A stretch of 64,000 nucleotides of DNA, from the NCBI GenBank assembly GCA_036417435.1, contig CM070899.1, positions 174,745,494 through 174,809,493 on the forward strand. The letters are read 5' to 3'. Origin of the DNA: Inia geoffrensis (lineage: Eukaryota; Chordata; Mammalia; Artiodactyla; Iniidae). Of the stretch, positions 34,925-48,884 are shown one piece after another. Positions within the stretch are counted from its first letter, which is position 1. Each line of letters starts with the position of its first letter. The notes beneath the pieces are model-generated. The model did no database searches, had not been told where the DNA came from, and saw only the letters and a list, made by a program, of their open reading frames with translations. Both the position numbers and the translations under genes were made by a program.

Positions 34925-35105
34925 TGATTTTGTTAGGATCTATTAAACTTGTAATTAATTATGGAAGAATTAACGTATTTATGATGTTTAATCTTCTCAT
35001 TCAAGAATGGGCCTCTCCATTTATTCATACTTTTATATCACTTAGCAGAGTTCTATCATTTTCTTCTCATAGGTCCATTCATTTCTTATAGAATTATTCT
35101 TCAGT
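34925..35105 (-). repeat. Old L1 ORF2 fragment, antisense
   Basis: 'tatttatgatgtttaatctt', 'gggcctctccatttattcat', 'cttagcagagttctatcatt': antisense L1 RT-domain sequence. Confidence 0.65.
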
Positions 35106-35639
35106 TTTGTTCTGCCTTGTGACTGGAGGCTTTCTTCCCATGCAGAAGGGGGAGATATCCAGTTTCCTAACTTTATAGAATCTACGTTTCTAAAGCAGAA
35201 ACTAAGCAGAGAAGGAGAAAAGAGCAGGTCTTTCTACCTACATATAGGCAGTTATTTATAGATTACTGATTGTCATTTTCTTCAGCCTTGAATTTAGTAA
35301 AATTAGTGCTTGATCCTGGCACTAATGTGGTAGGCAGTCCTAATTTCAGTTTTCTTCTTTCCTGGGTGTTCACAGGTTCTCTAGTAAGAATTTGCAAGAG
35401 TCAACAGGGGAACTCACCGAATGTCATTGGGTAGAACATTTTTTGTTCTTACATTCTGAGCACAGAGTTTTCAAACAGGTCTCAGCCATCTGAGAGTACT
35501 TTCATTGCTATGTGCATTTTGCCATATTATCCACAGTGATATCTTGACTGATTTTGTCAAACGTTTTCCTAAAACTAAGAAACATTAGATCTATGTTACT
35601 CCCCCAACCTCCCACGTCGGTAAAAAATGCTTTCATAAA

Positions 35640-36010
35640 AGATGAGGTTAGTTTGGCATGACTTGTTCCTGGTGATTCCATGTCTTCTAGCAGTCAACAC
35701 ATTCCTTTCAAAGTGTTCATAAGACATCTGCTTTAAATCCATTCTATAATTTGACCAAATGTTGACCAAAGTTAATAGTCTGTAGTTTCTGGGCCCCACC
35801 CCTTTTCATAACTTGTGACACTTACTTGTCATTAACTTTCTGATTCTTCACTTGCTGTACATGATGTTTTAAAGATTACCAGTGGTGACTCCCTGATTAC
35901 ATATTTGAATTCTTCCAGCACTCTGGGAGGAAACTTGGCTATACCTGAAAACATGAACTTATAACATGAATTAAGGCTCACTCTCCATTTCCAGTCATTT
36001 GGGGCTGCGA
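35640..36010. repeat. Possible very old repeat, family uncertain
   Basis: 'tttggcatgacttgttcctg', 'attctataatttgaccaaat', 'gtctgtagtttctgggcccc' resemble a diverged repeat that I have seen in several amniote contexts but cannot name. The call rests on word resemblance only. Confidence 0.25.
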
Positions 36011-38097
36011 TTCCTTTATTATATAGATTGTTCTACTCTGCTAGAATTCTCTGGGACTCTCCAGAGAACCAGCAGCTGTGGGGATGTTCTTGTCCTTACC
36101 AGGAAAAGTGTCTTAAACCAACACAGAAAGCAAAGTGTTTCCTGACTTGCGATCAGTGACATCCAGACTTGTGGCGGCACTGTTTACTCTCTGACCTGGC
36201 GGCTCTTCCTGCCTTCTCAATTTCTGAGCTGTGTCCTGCTTGCTCTCGTTGAAAACCTGCACGCACCATATGCCCATTTAGAATATCCAGCTCAAACCTC
36301 TGGATTTGTATTTTGTCCCTAATTGTTGAATTGGGCCTGGCGTGAGGACGTTTCCACACACAGCCCTGCCCCTGTTGTTGTTGGATGTCGTTTGTTGTTT
36401 CTGGATGAACAGTCTCATAGCCAGTTCTTGGGTCTCTACGCCACTCCCCCTCTGGCCTGCCCTGCCCTCGCGGCCAGTATTGGTTCCATTGTACGTTCTC
36501 CCCGGGAAGTCACACACACTGTGCACCAGGGTCATGGGTGTGTTCCCTCAGCCTCCAGTAATATCACTATGAATTTGTCAAAGCAGCATGCATTGCACCA
36601 ACTACTGTCCCCATGGCCCTACTGCGTCCCATCACCCCTCCCCCCCACCTCCTCCCTGATCAGTTCAGGTCAGAAGACCCTGTGTTGCTTCTCTGCACCC
36701 ATATGAACTGGATCTGGCCACATGTGGAAAATTAATAAATGCTTATTGGAGTGACTTAAGTAACAATGATCTACCTATGTTCACTTTGGGAAAAACTCTT
36801 ATTATTTTGCAGCTGCCCATTTTCACAAACCAGATTTGTCCTTCCAAAATGACATCTGAAGCACAGGAGGATCCATTACAGCTCTATCCCTGATCTATGA
36901 TTAGACACAGCCCTCTCTCCGGCTGTCCTCACGCAACAGCCCAAGCCCCTGAAACTGGATGTAATTCAGACCTGAAACGTTCTAGGCATCCTCAGGATCC
37001 TTCAGCTCGGGTTCATTATCCTAGTGCCCAGGACCTCTCTGACCCCCAGGATGGGACATACTGACAGAGTCACACCACAACTCTGGCAAGGAGGCTCTAG
37101 GTATCATGCAGTATATTTACCCACTGTGGGTTCAAAGGATGACAACCAAAGGTATCAGAAGTAAGCCAACCTCCAAGATCTGTGTGAAAACACAGAGGCT
37201 GAGACATTCTTGTCCATCCCCACAGGACTGCTAAACTCTGCTGCAACGGACACACATTTCATTCCAACATACAGGCTTCCCTTGGGGACCAGGCTGTGCC
37301 TTAATTTATGAGTCCCTCTACCCCTTCTCCCACCGTACCCTCAGATCAGTCAAATGATCTTTAAGCATCACCAGGAAGTTCTACGTCAACGTAGTAACTA
37401 TGGATAATCGGTAGGATATTAATTGTATCATTACTTGTCAGCCTTTATTTGCCAATACAGATGTGAGTGGTATACAGAATTAAGTTATTTCTAAATAAAA
37501 TAATTTTATTTCATCTATGTAATAAGAAGTTTATGAAAGATAATTTCCTATCATACTGATTATTCACATATTCAATTTTAGCCTAATCTACCGTAGCAAA
37601 AGGTATTCAGAAACAGTACACAGCTGCCCTCTTGTGTCACTTTCATATAATTAAATCTATTAGTGTTTAAATACCAGTATTCAATCAGCTATGCATTTTT
37701 AAAGGTCACCACATAGCACTACTTTTCTACTTTTGAAATTAATATCCTAAATGGTAATTTACAAAGCACAATATGTAAAAATATGCCAGATATCTCTATC
37801 AATTAAACAGAACTTACTGGCATAAACATCTAAATATTTAAAAAGTAATGTAGTTACTCTGTCAAGGTCCTCTTTTAACCTCTTAATACCCAGAAGTCTT
37901 TCCATGCATTTGTATTATCTCATTATCCTTAATTAGTGCTCAAGTAATATATCATCTGCTCTTATTAAGTGCATGGATTTGCACTAATCTTTTGCTACTG
38001 GCCACTCAATGGCCCTGGAGAAGGTGAAAGGGAAGCGAGTTCTCTTTTGTAACAGTTGACAAGGGCGTGCCCCAGGGATGGCCACTATGGTCTCTGT
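36011..38097. other. Intergenic, nothing recognisable
   Basis: No gene or nameable repeat. The open frames near 36150-36706 on both strands have no supporting features. 37400-37960 is AT-rich. Confidence 0.45.
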
Positions 38098-38245
38098 TGC
38101 CATTTACTAAGCACCTGGTATGAGCTAAATCCTGTGTTAGGTTCTTTACAAACAGAATATGCAGAACATACGTGAAAGAGAAACCTCATCTCTGTTGGAC
38201 AGATAAAGAAACTCAGGCGCAGGAGTTAGGTAGAGCCTTCCAAGA
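38098..38245 (+). repeat. MIR SINE remnant
   Basis: 'catttactaagcacctggta', 'tgtgttaggttctttacaaa', 'cagataaagaaactcaggcg': MIR core to 3' end. Confidence 0.75.
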
Positions 38246-39189
38246 AGCTAAAGGAGGTGTCATTCTTCAGACTATAACCCTACGAACCCAGACGACTGCC
38301 CTTTTCTTTGGCATCCCTCCACCATGATAAGCCATCTCCATGAGCGCACGGTCTGCCAGCCACTCAGCATCCTGAAAACAATCTGATTAAAGTGAGAGGA
38401 AGCTTAGACAATGAAGATAGGTTTATCATCAGTGTTGACACAAATGGATGTTCTGTTTGTTTATTAAGTTGTTGTGCTTCCTTACTAAGTACTATATGCT
38501 TCTAGCTCTGTATAATGTTTTCCATATTAGGAAAGAGTGGATATAAAAACTGAAAACAAGCCATATTGTTTCAGGGAAATTAGGAAATGTGCTTTTGCAC
38601 AGGTCAGCACTGATTTGGTGGCTACATACAATAACCAGGTAGACAGAGGATCCAGCAGTGGTACAAGAGGACAAACCAGCTGTGCAGTCTCGGTCCCTCA
38701 CCTCCTGGGAGATGGAGCTTCTATAAGAACTTACAACAAAGAGACAGAAATAAGATGCAGTGAAGAAAGTATAAACTGAGGTCCAACATTCTGTGACCAG
38801 GTATGCAAGGAGGTGGAAAGGCTAGGTTCTGGGGAGGCCTAGGAGGTGGAGAAAGGGGGAGGGATGCGGGATACAGGGCAAGGAGGAGACTGCCCCCCAT
38901 GTTGTATCAATCTAGAAACCAGCTCCTCCAGCAGAGCCCGAGGTGGGCTCCCTCCAGACAGGGCATCAAGTGAAATTGATCCTGCTACACTGACTCCAAC
39001 CTGAGGGAGAGAGGAGAGGCGGGAAATCATCCTTCCACAGAGCGTAATGTAGCAACACTGATTTGGGGCCTGTGGTAGTGACTTGCTTAGCTCAAGATCA
39101 CTGCCAAGGGTTGGAGTCAGAGCAGGAGAGACACAGGGCACAGCCTCACTGAAGAGCTGAGCTTCCTGAGGCAGCGCAGTGCAATAGGA

Positions 39190-39310
39190 AAACCAGGGGA
39201 GTTGAAACCCTGAGTCCTGGGCTCCTGTCCCAGCTCTATAACTAACTTGCTGTGACTCTGGGCCAACTGGCTCACCTTTCTGGCTCCTAGTTCCTTCATC
39301 TTTCAAATGT
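39190..39310 (+). repeat. MIR SINE remnant (5' part)
   Basis: 'gggctcctgtcccagctcta', 'taactaacttgctgtgactc', 'agttccttcatctttcaaat' match the MIR 5' half (…cttactagctgtgtgacc…). Confidence 0.7.
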
Positions 39311-39419
39311 CTTCCTTGGGCACTCAGACTGTCCCTCTAAAAGTTCTCTAGATTCAATCCCTTCCAAGCTACACCTGTTTGTGCCTGTCTGCCCACAAGT
39401 ACTGATTTTTTTCATTCCT

Positions 39420-39806
39420 CTTATGGGCTGAACTTTGTTCCCCCAAAATTTATATGTCGAAGCCCTAACACCCAGTAACCTCAAAATGTGATTATATTTA
39501 GATAGAAGGTCTTTAAAGAGGTAATTAAGTTAAAATGAGGTAATGAGGATGGGCTCTGATCCAGTATTGACTGGTGTCCTTATAAGAGGAAATTTGGACA
39601 CAGACAGATACAGAGGGGAGCACCCGAAGACACAGGGGGAAGACGGCCATCTGCAGGCCAAGGAGAGAAGCCTCCAAAGAGACCAATCCCGCTCAGGTCT
39701 GGACCTTGGACTTCCAGTCTCCAGAACAGTGAGAAAATATCAATAAACTTCTGTTTAAGCGACCCAGTCTGCAGTACTTTGTTATGGCAGTCCTAGAAGA
39801 CTAAGT
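39420..39806 (+). repeat. MaLR-type LTR
   Basis: 'ttatgggctgaactttgttc', 'gaagccctaacacccagtaa', 'actggtgtccttataagagg', 'ccttggacttccagtctcca', 'agcgacccagtctgcagtac', ending cctagaagactaag. Near full-length, plus orientation. Confidence 0.78.
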
Positions 39807-40039
39807 CGACTCCATACTCTTTTTCCTAGTCAGCCCTTCTCCTTCACACCCGACTCCTTCTCTGCATTGTCTATTTATACTTCCTCTCCTGCAAAATTCT
39901 GTCCGTCTGTCGGTCTCTCTCTCTGTTCTGTACTGTCTCTGAGGTTTTAACACACAGCAACTGCATGTGTAAAAATGATGGCATTAACAGTTTCTGTAAC
40001 TAAAAGGGGTACTCACAAAAATTAAAACAAACAGTAGCA

Positions 40040-40800
40040 TTCAGTGTCAGAAAGGGCTTGATGGAACAAACAAACTGTTGATGGCAGTATAAATTAGAGG
40101 AAACTTTCTGGATGGTAATTTGGCCATACATACCAAATTGAAAACAAACAAACAAACATTCAGACACCAGTGCTGAATATCCCAAGGAACAGAATGGAAG
40201 ACCAGGAAGTTGGGGGCAGGGAGAATGAACTGCAAACAGCCAATAGCATGTGAAGAAAATGTTCAACCTCACTAGAAATCACAGAAATGAACGATGTAAA
40301 AGAGGAACAATCTACTGATAGTAGGTATCTAACTTGGAAATTTTGCTGAGTGACAAGTTAATAATAGTATTTATTAAAAGCCTTGAAATTATATGACCCT
40401 TTTATCCCAGCAATTCCCTTTTGATGGAATTTACCCTAAGGAAATAATAATGGAAATAATAATATGAAAATATTCACTGCATTATTTTAAAAGGAAAACA
40501 ATCTAAGTGTCTGTCCGGTAAGGTTAAATGATTCATACATATGATGGAGTATTTTCCAAAAATTACTTAATGATAAAAGAAATTTTCATTATGCAACGTC
40601 AAATGGGAAAAAGGTCCATAAAATTGTCTATAAGACAATTATTGTTAAAAATTTACACATATGTATCAATAAATACTCTGCAAGAATACACAGCAACACC
40701 CATAGTTTCTGATAGTGGGCTTAGAAGTCATTTTTTCCTTCTCTTCACTCTTTTGAATGTTTTACAGTTGAGGATGGATTACTTTTTTAAGTAAGTAGAG
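40040..40800 (+). repeat. Old L1 (L1M-type) 3' fragment
   Basis: 'aactgttgatggcagtataa', 'tttatcccagcaattccctt', 'aatattcactgcattatttt', 'catatgatggagtattttcc': L1 ORF2 end and 3' UTR, ancient. Confidence 0.7.
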
Positions 40801-43800
40801 AACCGATACATTCTTTTAAAAACAGGAAACAGAAGGGATGGAATAAAAGGAAAGAAAAGGAAGGTGAAAACAGGATGGCACACAATTGGGAGGGGGTGAT
40901 TTGTCACGAGCCCCAAATCTATCTTAGGCGTCCAAACCCAAACCCTGCTGGCATCACAAGTGGGACAAATGTTTAAGTGTTTAAAAAAGTGCTTGTGGAA
41001 ATGACATTTAAAAACCAAGCTGGTTAGAAGTCCTGAGGCATTCTAACTACCCGAACGACAAGAGGTTTGAGTTTGGACCAGATGGTAGTTTCACTCATCC
41101 TATTAAAGTCCCCCCGGGAGAAGAAAGGGCTGGACATGGAACAGAACGCTTTCTGACTTCAAATCAGTGCTCTAAAGACCCTGTTCTCCTTTTATCTTAA
41201 TTTGCAGTTGCAGAGTCTTAAAGGAAATGAGATACTGCCTTCCCGACCTGTGATATGAGAGTCTGGACACCATCACTTCTTGCGCTACTCCAAAGTGTCC
41301 TTGCCATGGTTTGGGTGATCAAAGCAGGGCACCGCCTGGGATCACTTTCCTCAGCGCTCACAGCTGTGCAGCAGAGCCAGTACTGGGACATTAAAGGAAC
41401 AAGAAGGGCAGCTCCAGATAAGCGCTCACTCTTCTCCTCGCCATCTGAACCAGATAGAGCGGACGTCAAGAGCAACAGTGTGTGAGGGGAGAGGCACCGT
41501 GACCGAAGACAGAGGAGCTAGGTTTTTATCCACCCTTCAAAGTCCAGCCATTAGATTATGATAGAGTCACCAACTTTCTCAGGCCCTGGTCTTCCAATCA
41601 ATACAACGAGACAATCGTGCCATGTCTTCCTGACGGTAGGGGTTTGACTGAAGGTCTCTGCTCCCCTGAAAATCTGTGAGTCCAAAGGCAACAAGTGTGG
41701 AAGGGCACACATGTTGCTGGCTGAAACTTGTCCCTCTCAGAGATGTGAGACACCCAAATTCTACCTAATGCGGGACCTACTCAGCTCCGCTCCGATTAAC
41801 ATGGCTTTCTCAGACTTTAAAGAAAATAAAGTCCATATAAAGGCTGGGGCATCACGCAATACTAAATTCAAAGATTATATCCCAACTCGTACTCACACAA
41901 AGTGAATTTTCAGCATTTCCCAGATGCTTTCTAAATCCATCGCTCCCCCAGAAAAGCTCAGCAACACAACTGAGTGCCGCATTATTTTGTGGACATGACA
42001 AAACTGCGAAGACGTGGGAAGATAATCAAGGCCAACACAGAGACATTCTACCTCCTGAGACTGGAATAATTTTGAAAGACCCAATTCCAGTTGAAGCAAA
42101 AACGTTGGCCTTTCATCCAAGTGAGGCCTTGGGTTCTTCAGATCTGCCCTTGCCCCAGCTACGTCTTTCCTTCTCTTTCCTGCGATGCTACCGTTCCACA
42201 GGTATTCACTCACTCACCGGACATGGTCAGCTTTGGTATAGGACTTCTTTTGGCTGATAGCTCCCCTCCACCCCAATCAATCATGATGCAGATCTTGGAT
42301 CTGTGCCGAGATGTAACTAAATTAACTCTGTCAAATTCTTAAGGATTTTACACTATAAAACTACCATTTTAGGGTCTCCGTCATGATCCAGTAGCATATC
42401 AAGACCAGAAGCCCCATCTGAAGCTCCGAAAATGTTTCAATACCCTTCGGGCATGGACTCTGTCAATAATACTAAGAGCTGACATACTATAATAATGTTC
42501 TCATACCATAAACATTTTTATTTGCCTGCTTTGAAAAATAAATCATCATAGGAGCCATCCTCTCCCCCACTCTCACACCTTTCTAGGACTTAAATCATGG
42601 AAGATAGAAAAATCTCCCCGTGCCCGTCCCTTGTTTTTCTGGGTGGAGGATGGCTGCAGGCAGATGCTTTCCACATTCACCTGGACCACTGGATGGGTCA
42701 CACAAAACAAGTCTGTCCCCCGGGTTTTCAGGCACCTCTTCTCCCGACCCCACTAAAATGAACGTAAAACAGTGGGCATATGGTTGTAAACAAAAGAAAC
42801 TGTGTTAACCATACAAATACGATGGCTGTAGTTGGATCATCAGAGCTACGCTTTTTGGAAGAAAAGCAACATAACAAAAAGATGTAGAAGTTCAGAAATC
42901 GCTTTATGCGGCACCATCTTGAAAGTCAAAACACTCCTTTCTACAAGAAAGACGTACATGCAGCCAGGAAGTATTTATAAATATCAAAAAGTGTTCCCAC
43001 ACAAGCATTATATTATGAGAGCCAAATACATCCAAAGTATTATTGATCATGAATTTAACTGGGGCAAGGGTACCCCAGATAAAATGTGCAAACATACTGT
43101 CAGATTTTTAAAGGAGACAGATGTTCAAGAATCTTGCCAGAATTCTATAAACAAAGCTATGATTTACCTCCAAGCAAGGACTTATTGTAAATAATTACCA
43201 ACAACTATCTTGCTTTGTGAGTGATTTTTCCCTGTGTTGTCCAGTTAATGTTGAAAATCTAACTCATATCACATATTAGATGGAAGGACAATTCTCAAAC
43301 CTGTGGAATCTAAAACAGGAGAGAACAGCATTTTTAATCAATAGTTCTGCTGCAGACTGTATGACCGTAAACTCCACTAAGCACATGCTTTCCAAAAATA
43401 CTCAAGGAGGAAGTAAGGACACAGGAAAGTCTACATAATAACGAATTACCCAAAAAAGGAAGTGAAGTATTCCACATCTGTACAACTTTGTGTATATACT
43501 TAACTCTTTGCAACCTGCTGACTTTCTAAGTGGAATAAGTCATAATTAGAATAATCAAGGGGTAGGGCATGCAGACATATTCATGCACGTGCATACCCCA
43601 ACTTTTGTTCATGAAAATTTAATTGTATGAAAATTACGAAAACCTGACATTGCTATTTAAATTAAAATCTGGCAGAAGACTAGAGTATTTCTATCATTAG
43701 CTGCCGGTGACTAAATTTTCCCACGCATCTAAGGCTTAGATGGACTGAGACAGCTTTCAGTGCAGCTTTCAGCTCAGTTCAAATAGCAGATCCTCAAAGA

Positions 43801-46633
43801 AGTCTTCCACACCTTCCCCTGTGCCGAGTCCACAGGTCACCCCGGCCCAGCTCTAAGATCTCAGGGAGCACTAGGCTTTCCTTTCACAACATCTCTCAAA
43901 CTGCAATGAAACAATTAACTGTATTAAGTATACACAACTGTATACAAGTGGATAAATGCATATCATTGGTTGTTTAATGTAAGTCTCCCCTACCAATATA
44001 GTATGAAAGTTCCTGTGTTCTGTTCCGTGAATCACGCAAGCATTGAATAACTCCATGCTGAGTCAGTTAGTTACTGCTTCATCCACCTTAATCTAGAACT
44101 ATCACCAAGGAAACCTGGAAGAATTAGATAGTTCTGAAAGCTCTGCAAAAACAATTCAGCTTCTGTCACTGGGACACCAGTGCCTGAGTCACTCTCGAAG
44201 GTGGCCCAGTCGTTCCCATGTTCTTTTCCAAACACTTAGAAATTGATGACAGCATTCCTCTCCCTATCCTTTCTTTGTACAAACCCACTGGTTGAAGTTA
44301 TTTTCATCTGTTATTAATTATTGATACCCTTCATAGAGCCCAGGGAAACAACTTCTAACTAAAGTGGTTTTCAGTGGCACATATACGGTGTAATACGTCG
44401 CATCATAAAAGAAAACAAGAGAAAATTATTTAAGACAACCTTGGAACATTTCAACTGCAAAAATGTAATTGGCATTTCAATCACGTTGGCCACTTGGCGT
44501 TTCGTTTGGGGGACACCCTGCAAGTGTTTCCAACATTCATGAAATTTGTTCCTTATCGAGACAGGGGGAGGTGGCCTCACATTGACAGCAGGACCCGGAT
44601 GGAACCTTGAGCATCTGACATGGAGTGTGGCCGCTCCCTCTGCAGCAGGGGCTGGGGTTCCCTACTCTTAGGGGCCGCCGTTAGCCAGAATCAGTGTCTT
44701 CCCATCTCCAGGGCTCGTGCCACCACCAACCATCCACTTTATTTTTTGCTCCATCTGTCCTAAATATCTTTTCCCCATCTCATGAGCTTCCCCCATCTCA
44801 TGCTTTCTGCTTACTCTCGACTTCCTCCTCCTTTCTCTATGTCTTTTAGCTTTTTATAATCAGACCAGTTAACCAACCTGCTCTATATTGTGAACTTGGG
44901 CTCCTCAGGGAGATGTGGACAGGTTCAGTGACCATCATTCCTGTTGGGCAAAGTTCTTGTGCGGCTCCTATCAAGGGCTCCTGGGCATGCTATAGATGGG
45001 TCACCTCCATCCAGCCGCCTGTCATGAGTGGCGAGATAACAAAAGTTAATAAGGGCCACGTGGCCTTGGGTAGAAACCCTCTGGAAAAAGTGGGCTGGCT
45101 CAAGAACCAGAAACAAGTCCATTTTAAAAGCAATTGAGTAACTAAATTTGGAATGCAGAAAAGTTCCTTATTTTCTCAAGTGAAATAACCACCATTCAGA
45201 TTTTGCTAATTTCTCTATTTTAGTCTATTATTCTCTTTCATGTTTGCTACTTTTTTAAAAAAGTGAAAGCAAAGATCAAAATGCCACAGTATAAATACAA
45301 AATCAGTAACCGGGTCCTTTGTTCTAATACTGGCTTTTCACCCTTTAAACCCATTTTCTCATTCTATTTTTCATCAGAACTCTGCTGCTCCCAAGCACAA
45401 ATATAAATGGACAAAGGCCTGAGAATTTTGCTCAGAACTGCAGAAAGGAGTTGAGGTTCACACTTGGACCATATCCAGTTTTCTGCCATCACAGAACTCT
45501 ATTCAATCCCCCTGCTTAGGAGAAGGAAATTACATAAAGAAAGGAACAAAACTTTCCTTTTATCTACTTTTCAATTTATTATGTATAAGTATTTTTGTAA
45601 AAAGTTACTTTGGTAGACTTCTAGTGGTCACGTATGTCTCAATTACCTGTACAACTAACTTCACAAAATTTTAAGTTAATAAAAATATAAGCATAGTTTA
45701 TTCTAAACCTAAATTATTTTAATTCAGAAAAAAAAAAAAAATCTTACTAAGTTACTCATTTCTCTGTGGGTTGGGTTCCAAAGAGTAAAATCTGTGAGCA
45801 CGGCGGGGAAAAAAAACTTAGAGAGAAAAAAAAGTAAATTCTTCAAATAAATAAATGAGCAAGCTGTTTTGTCATTTGAAATATTATCAGTATGTTTGCT
45901 GATTAATATCATACAAATATTCATTTCATACTTTTGGAATATGAGAAACACAAATTTCAAGGTTATGAACCGTGTTTATAAGCAAGAGTACTAAATGTGT
46001 CATCAGCAGAGTTTATCAGTTTACAATGAGGAGGGTTTAGGCACCATCAAAGGGGAACTTCTACAAGATAACACAATAAAGCTAAGATCCTAGTCTCAGC
46101 AGATTTATAAGAGGGCAAAAAAAAGGAAGTAACCCACTTTGTCCAACTATGGGAAACAGGAAAAAAGCAATTCTCCTCTATGATAAATGAGCCATTCTAG
46201 GCTGGGAAGTCAGAGCACCTCCCTGTTTCATGCGCTCCGTTTGTGCATTTTCTATTCTTCACTGCAAGCTATTCCTTTCATCTTACAAATACAAGAAAAT
46301 TAAAACTGTACTATTGAGGACATATGAGGAATTTAATCTTGAAAGAGGTGAACTACGATGATGTATTACTCTAGTACTTTGATATAAAATCAGAAGGAGA
46401 CTGAGCTTGCAAAAGCATAATATTGTTCTCATTTAAAGCTTAAGTCTATTTGGGGGAAGAGGACCCATTCTGAATGACTCACCGAGGTTAGTGCGCTGAG
46501 GCCACCACAGACCTTCGAGGCCATTTGACGTGAGTTGTCTCGATAAACCCATACCCAGGGTGTTACCAATGACCCCTGCTCCAAGAAACCAAGGTGAGAA
46601 CCAACAAGTGGAACCATTTTGTTATATCCTGCA
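40801..46633. other. Region downstream of NEBL, nothing recognisable
   Basis: About 5.8 kb with strikingly few nameable repeats. No coding signal, splice-framed open segment or RNA gene seen. Frames such as plus 42832-43194 and 41255-41485 lack any domain or bias. Confidence 0.45.
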
Positions 46634-46639
46634 TTTATT
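46634..46639 (-). terminator. NEBL: Candidate NEBL poly(A) signal, distal
   Basis: AATAAA on the minus strand in the context GCTTAAATAAATGCAGG, about 5.4 kb after the stop codon. Use of this site would place the CHR SINE at 47374-47582 inside the NEBL 3' UTR. NEBL mRNAs in other mammals have long 3' UTRs, so a distal site is plausible. Confidence 0.35.
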
Positions 46640-47373
46640 TAAGCAAACTGAATGTGTAGAGATAGGAAATTAAAGCGTTATAATGTTTTACAAATACAGA
46701 AAGAAGACACAGAATAATAATACCCTGGAGAGAGCGCATCTGAGAACGCGGTTCTATCACAGGAGAACACTTGCAGGGATCACTTGGAAGCCAAGGCCGA
46801 TGCATCCATCTGTCATTCTTGTTCTGACATCGTTGACGTCATTTTAACAGATAAATCAGCGATCTGCTCTTAAACGAATGGTAATACTAATGATTATGGT
46901 AGCCGTGAAGGGTTTGTGAGTAACTATCTATACATACATGATGCTAGGCTTAATGTGTTATTTCAATGCCGCCGTACATTATGCAGGGGGAAATAACGTC
47001 TTGTTACACAATTCCTGTGACATCCACTAAAATGTGAACTAGTTTGCATAGGTTAGTCCTTTGGGCAACACGATGTTGCTCTAGTCCACCAAGGCTTAAA
47101 GATTCACAGTGTAGAGGAAAATAACATGAATTAAAGCATTTCTACTAAAATATATTTTAATAGCTGGTGTTAACAATTTGCATAACAAAAGCCAGATTAT
47201 ATTAATAACATTGTATTGTTCTGTAAGCCCCTTCATTTTAAAAACATGAAGCGTTTCCTGTAAAACTGTATGCTCTCAAAGTTAGTACAATCTTGCAAAT
47301 TAATCATCAACCACAATTCTACATATTTTGAGGCAAAGAGAAGCCAATCTGCACAATGATTCGATTTTGGGTT

Positions 47374-47582
47374 GTTTTTTTTTTTTTGGTGGTACGCGGG
47401 CCTCTAACTGTTGTGGCCTCTCCCGCTGCAGAGCACAGGCTCCGGACGCGCAGGCCCAGCGGCCATGGCTCACGGGCCCAGCCCCTCCGCGGCACGTGGG
47501 ATCCTCCCGGACCAGGGCACGAACCCGTGACCCCTGCATCGGCAGGCGGACCCTCAATCACTTGCACCACCAAGGGAAGCCC
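47374..47582 (-). mobile_element. CHR SINE, possibly within the distal NEBL 3' UTR
   Basis: Full-length CHR in the same transcriptional sense as NEBL (sense SINE in the minus-strand transcript). TSD tcgattttgggtt at 47361-47373 and 47583-47595, perfect. If the distal poly(A) site is used, the SINE is part of the NEBL mRNA. Confidence 0.95.
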
Positions 47583-48719
47583 TCGATTTTGGGTTTTAAT
47601 CACAGGTCAAAGACCAACGGTTCCACACCCCTCCTGTAACACACTCGGTGCTGCTTTTAAATCCTCAGCAGTTCATTGTATGAACACCGAAGAAGGGAGC
47701 TATGATGCAGTGTTCTCTTTTCCTTTAAAATAAATCATTCTTAACAGCAACCAGATTACAAAGAAGTATATACTATGCAAATTGAATACCACATATCAAA
47801 CACAAAAAGCCTATGGGATTCCCATGAAGATACTGAAGTAACATGGACAACTGGGGAGGAGATTTACCCTAGGGATCCTTCCAGGCTTGCGGATCAGGGA
47901 ATGCTGGCCACAGAAGCATCGTACAATGTCTTGATGTTTTTGGATCAGCACTGGTTGACAGTGCCTGGAAAGAACCCTAATGGGCACGGAATACTTCAGA
48001 AAGAGACCTTCATTTTAGCATTCTTAACTTGGTTTACACAGCTTCTTATTAACTAAAGCTTTCCCACCTCCATGTCGAGTTACCCCAAACAACGGTACTC
48101 TAGCCACTTTCAGAGTATCAGAAGCAAATAGCTAAGGTGTAACGAATTTATGAAGTGAATTTCATCTTGTGTAATGAATTCAGCCTCATAACATAATTCT
48201 TCTATCTTACAACAGGTATTTTAAATCTCAAAACCTAAAGTTAATGTTTACGCATCTCAACTATATATAAATCCACAAAGAACCTTTCAGAAATAGACGG
48301 AAGAAGTCAGTATTTTCTAAACCTCTAGAGGTAACATACAATCATCTATCACCTTTCATATCTGTCAGGAGCAGCTCACTTCCCCACCATAAAAAATACC
48401 AAATCATATAATAAAATATTACTATAGATAGGCAGAAGCTTGCTTGCTTGGTTTTCTTCCCAAGACCATAGTGAATAAACAAGGGTAATCAAAAAGGCAC
48501 CTATATAGTTTTTATATCTCTATATTATAATTTTGGTAGAAACTATTAATATATCCGCTTTATATAGGGAGGTGTTATTAAAGGATCACACACAGTTTCT
48601 TTATCTTTTCATTAAAGACGTTCCACTGGAGATGGACAAACCTGAAAAAGAGATGCACCTTGAGCTTCCACTGTGTGTGTAGAAAAGTCTGCTTCCCAAA
48701 TCCCAGAGTGTCGTCTAGC

Positions 48720-48884
48720 TCAACATGGAGGATAAGGAAAGAAAGACTGTGGCGAGACTGGCGAAAATGTATCTTCGTCATCCTCATGCAATGAACCTGG
48801 TGGCAAGAGAGGGGCTGGTCTAATCGCATCCATATTCATACAAGGTGCTCCTGGGAACTGTGCTTGCAAATTCCTGTGTGGTGT
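48720..48884 (-). other. Exon-like open segment B downstream of NEBL, unidentified
   Basis: Follows segment A after 197 bp. A strong acceptor-like tract (CTCGGGCCTCCCCCACCTCAG) precedes 54 codons and a TGA stop. The frame is phase 0, compatible with the donor of segment A. The peptide is proline- and acid-rich, with LHEDDEDTFSPVSPQSFFPY near its end. I recognise no family. It could be an unannotated terminal exon, a decayed gene end, or chance. Confidence 0.2.

Noticed and set aside
42832..43194. A 120-codon plus-strand frame
   Set aside because: No domain, no splice-site or promoter support; lysine-rich from local A-richness.
47775..48056. A 93-codon plus-strand frame
   Set aside because: No homology that I recognise; lies antisense to the possible NEBL 3' UTR; length within chance.
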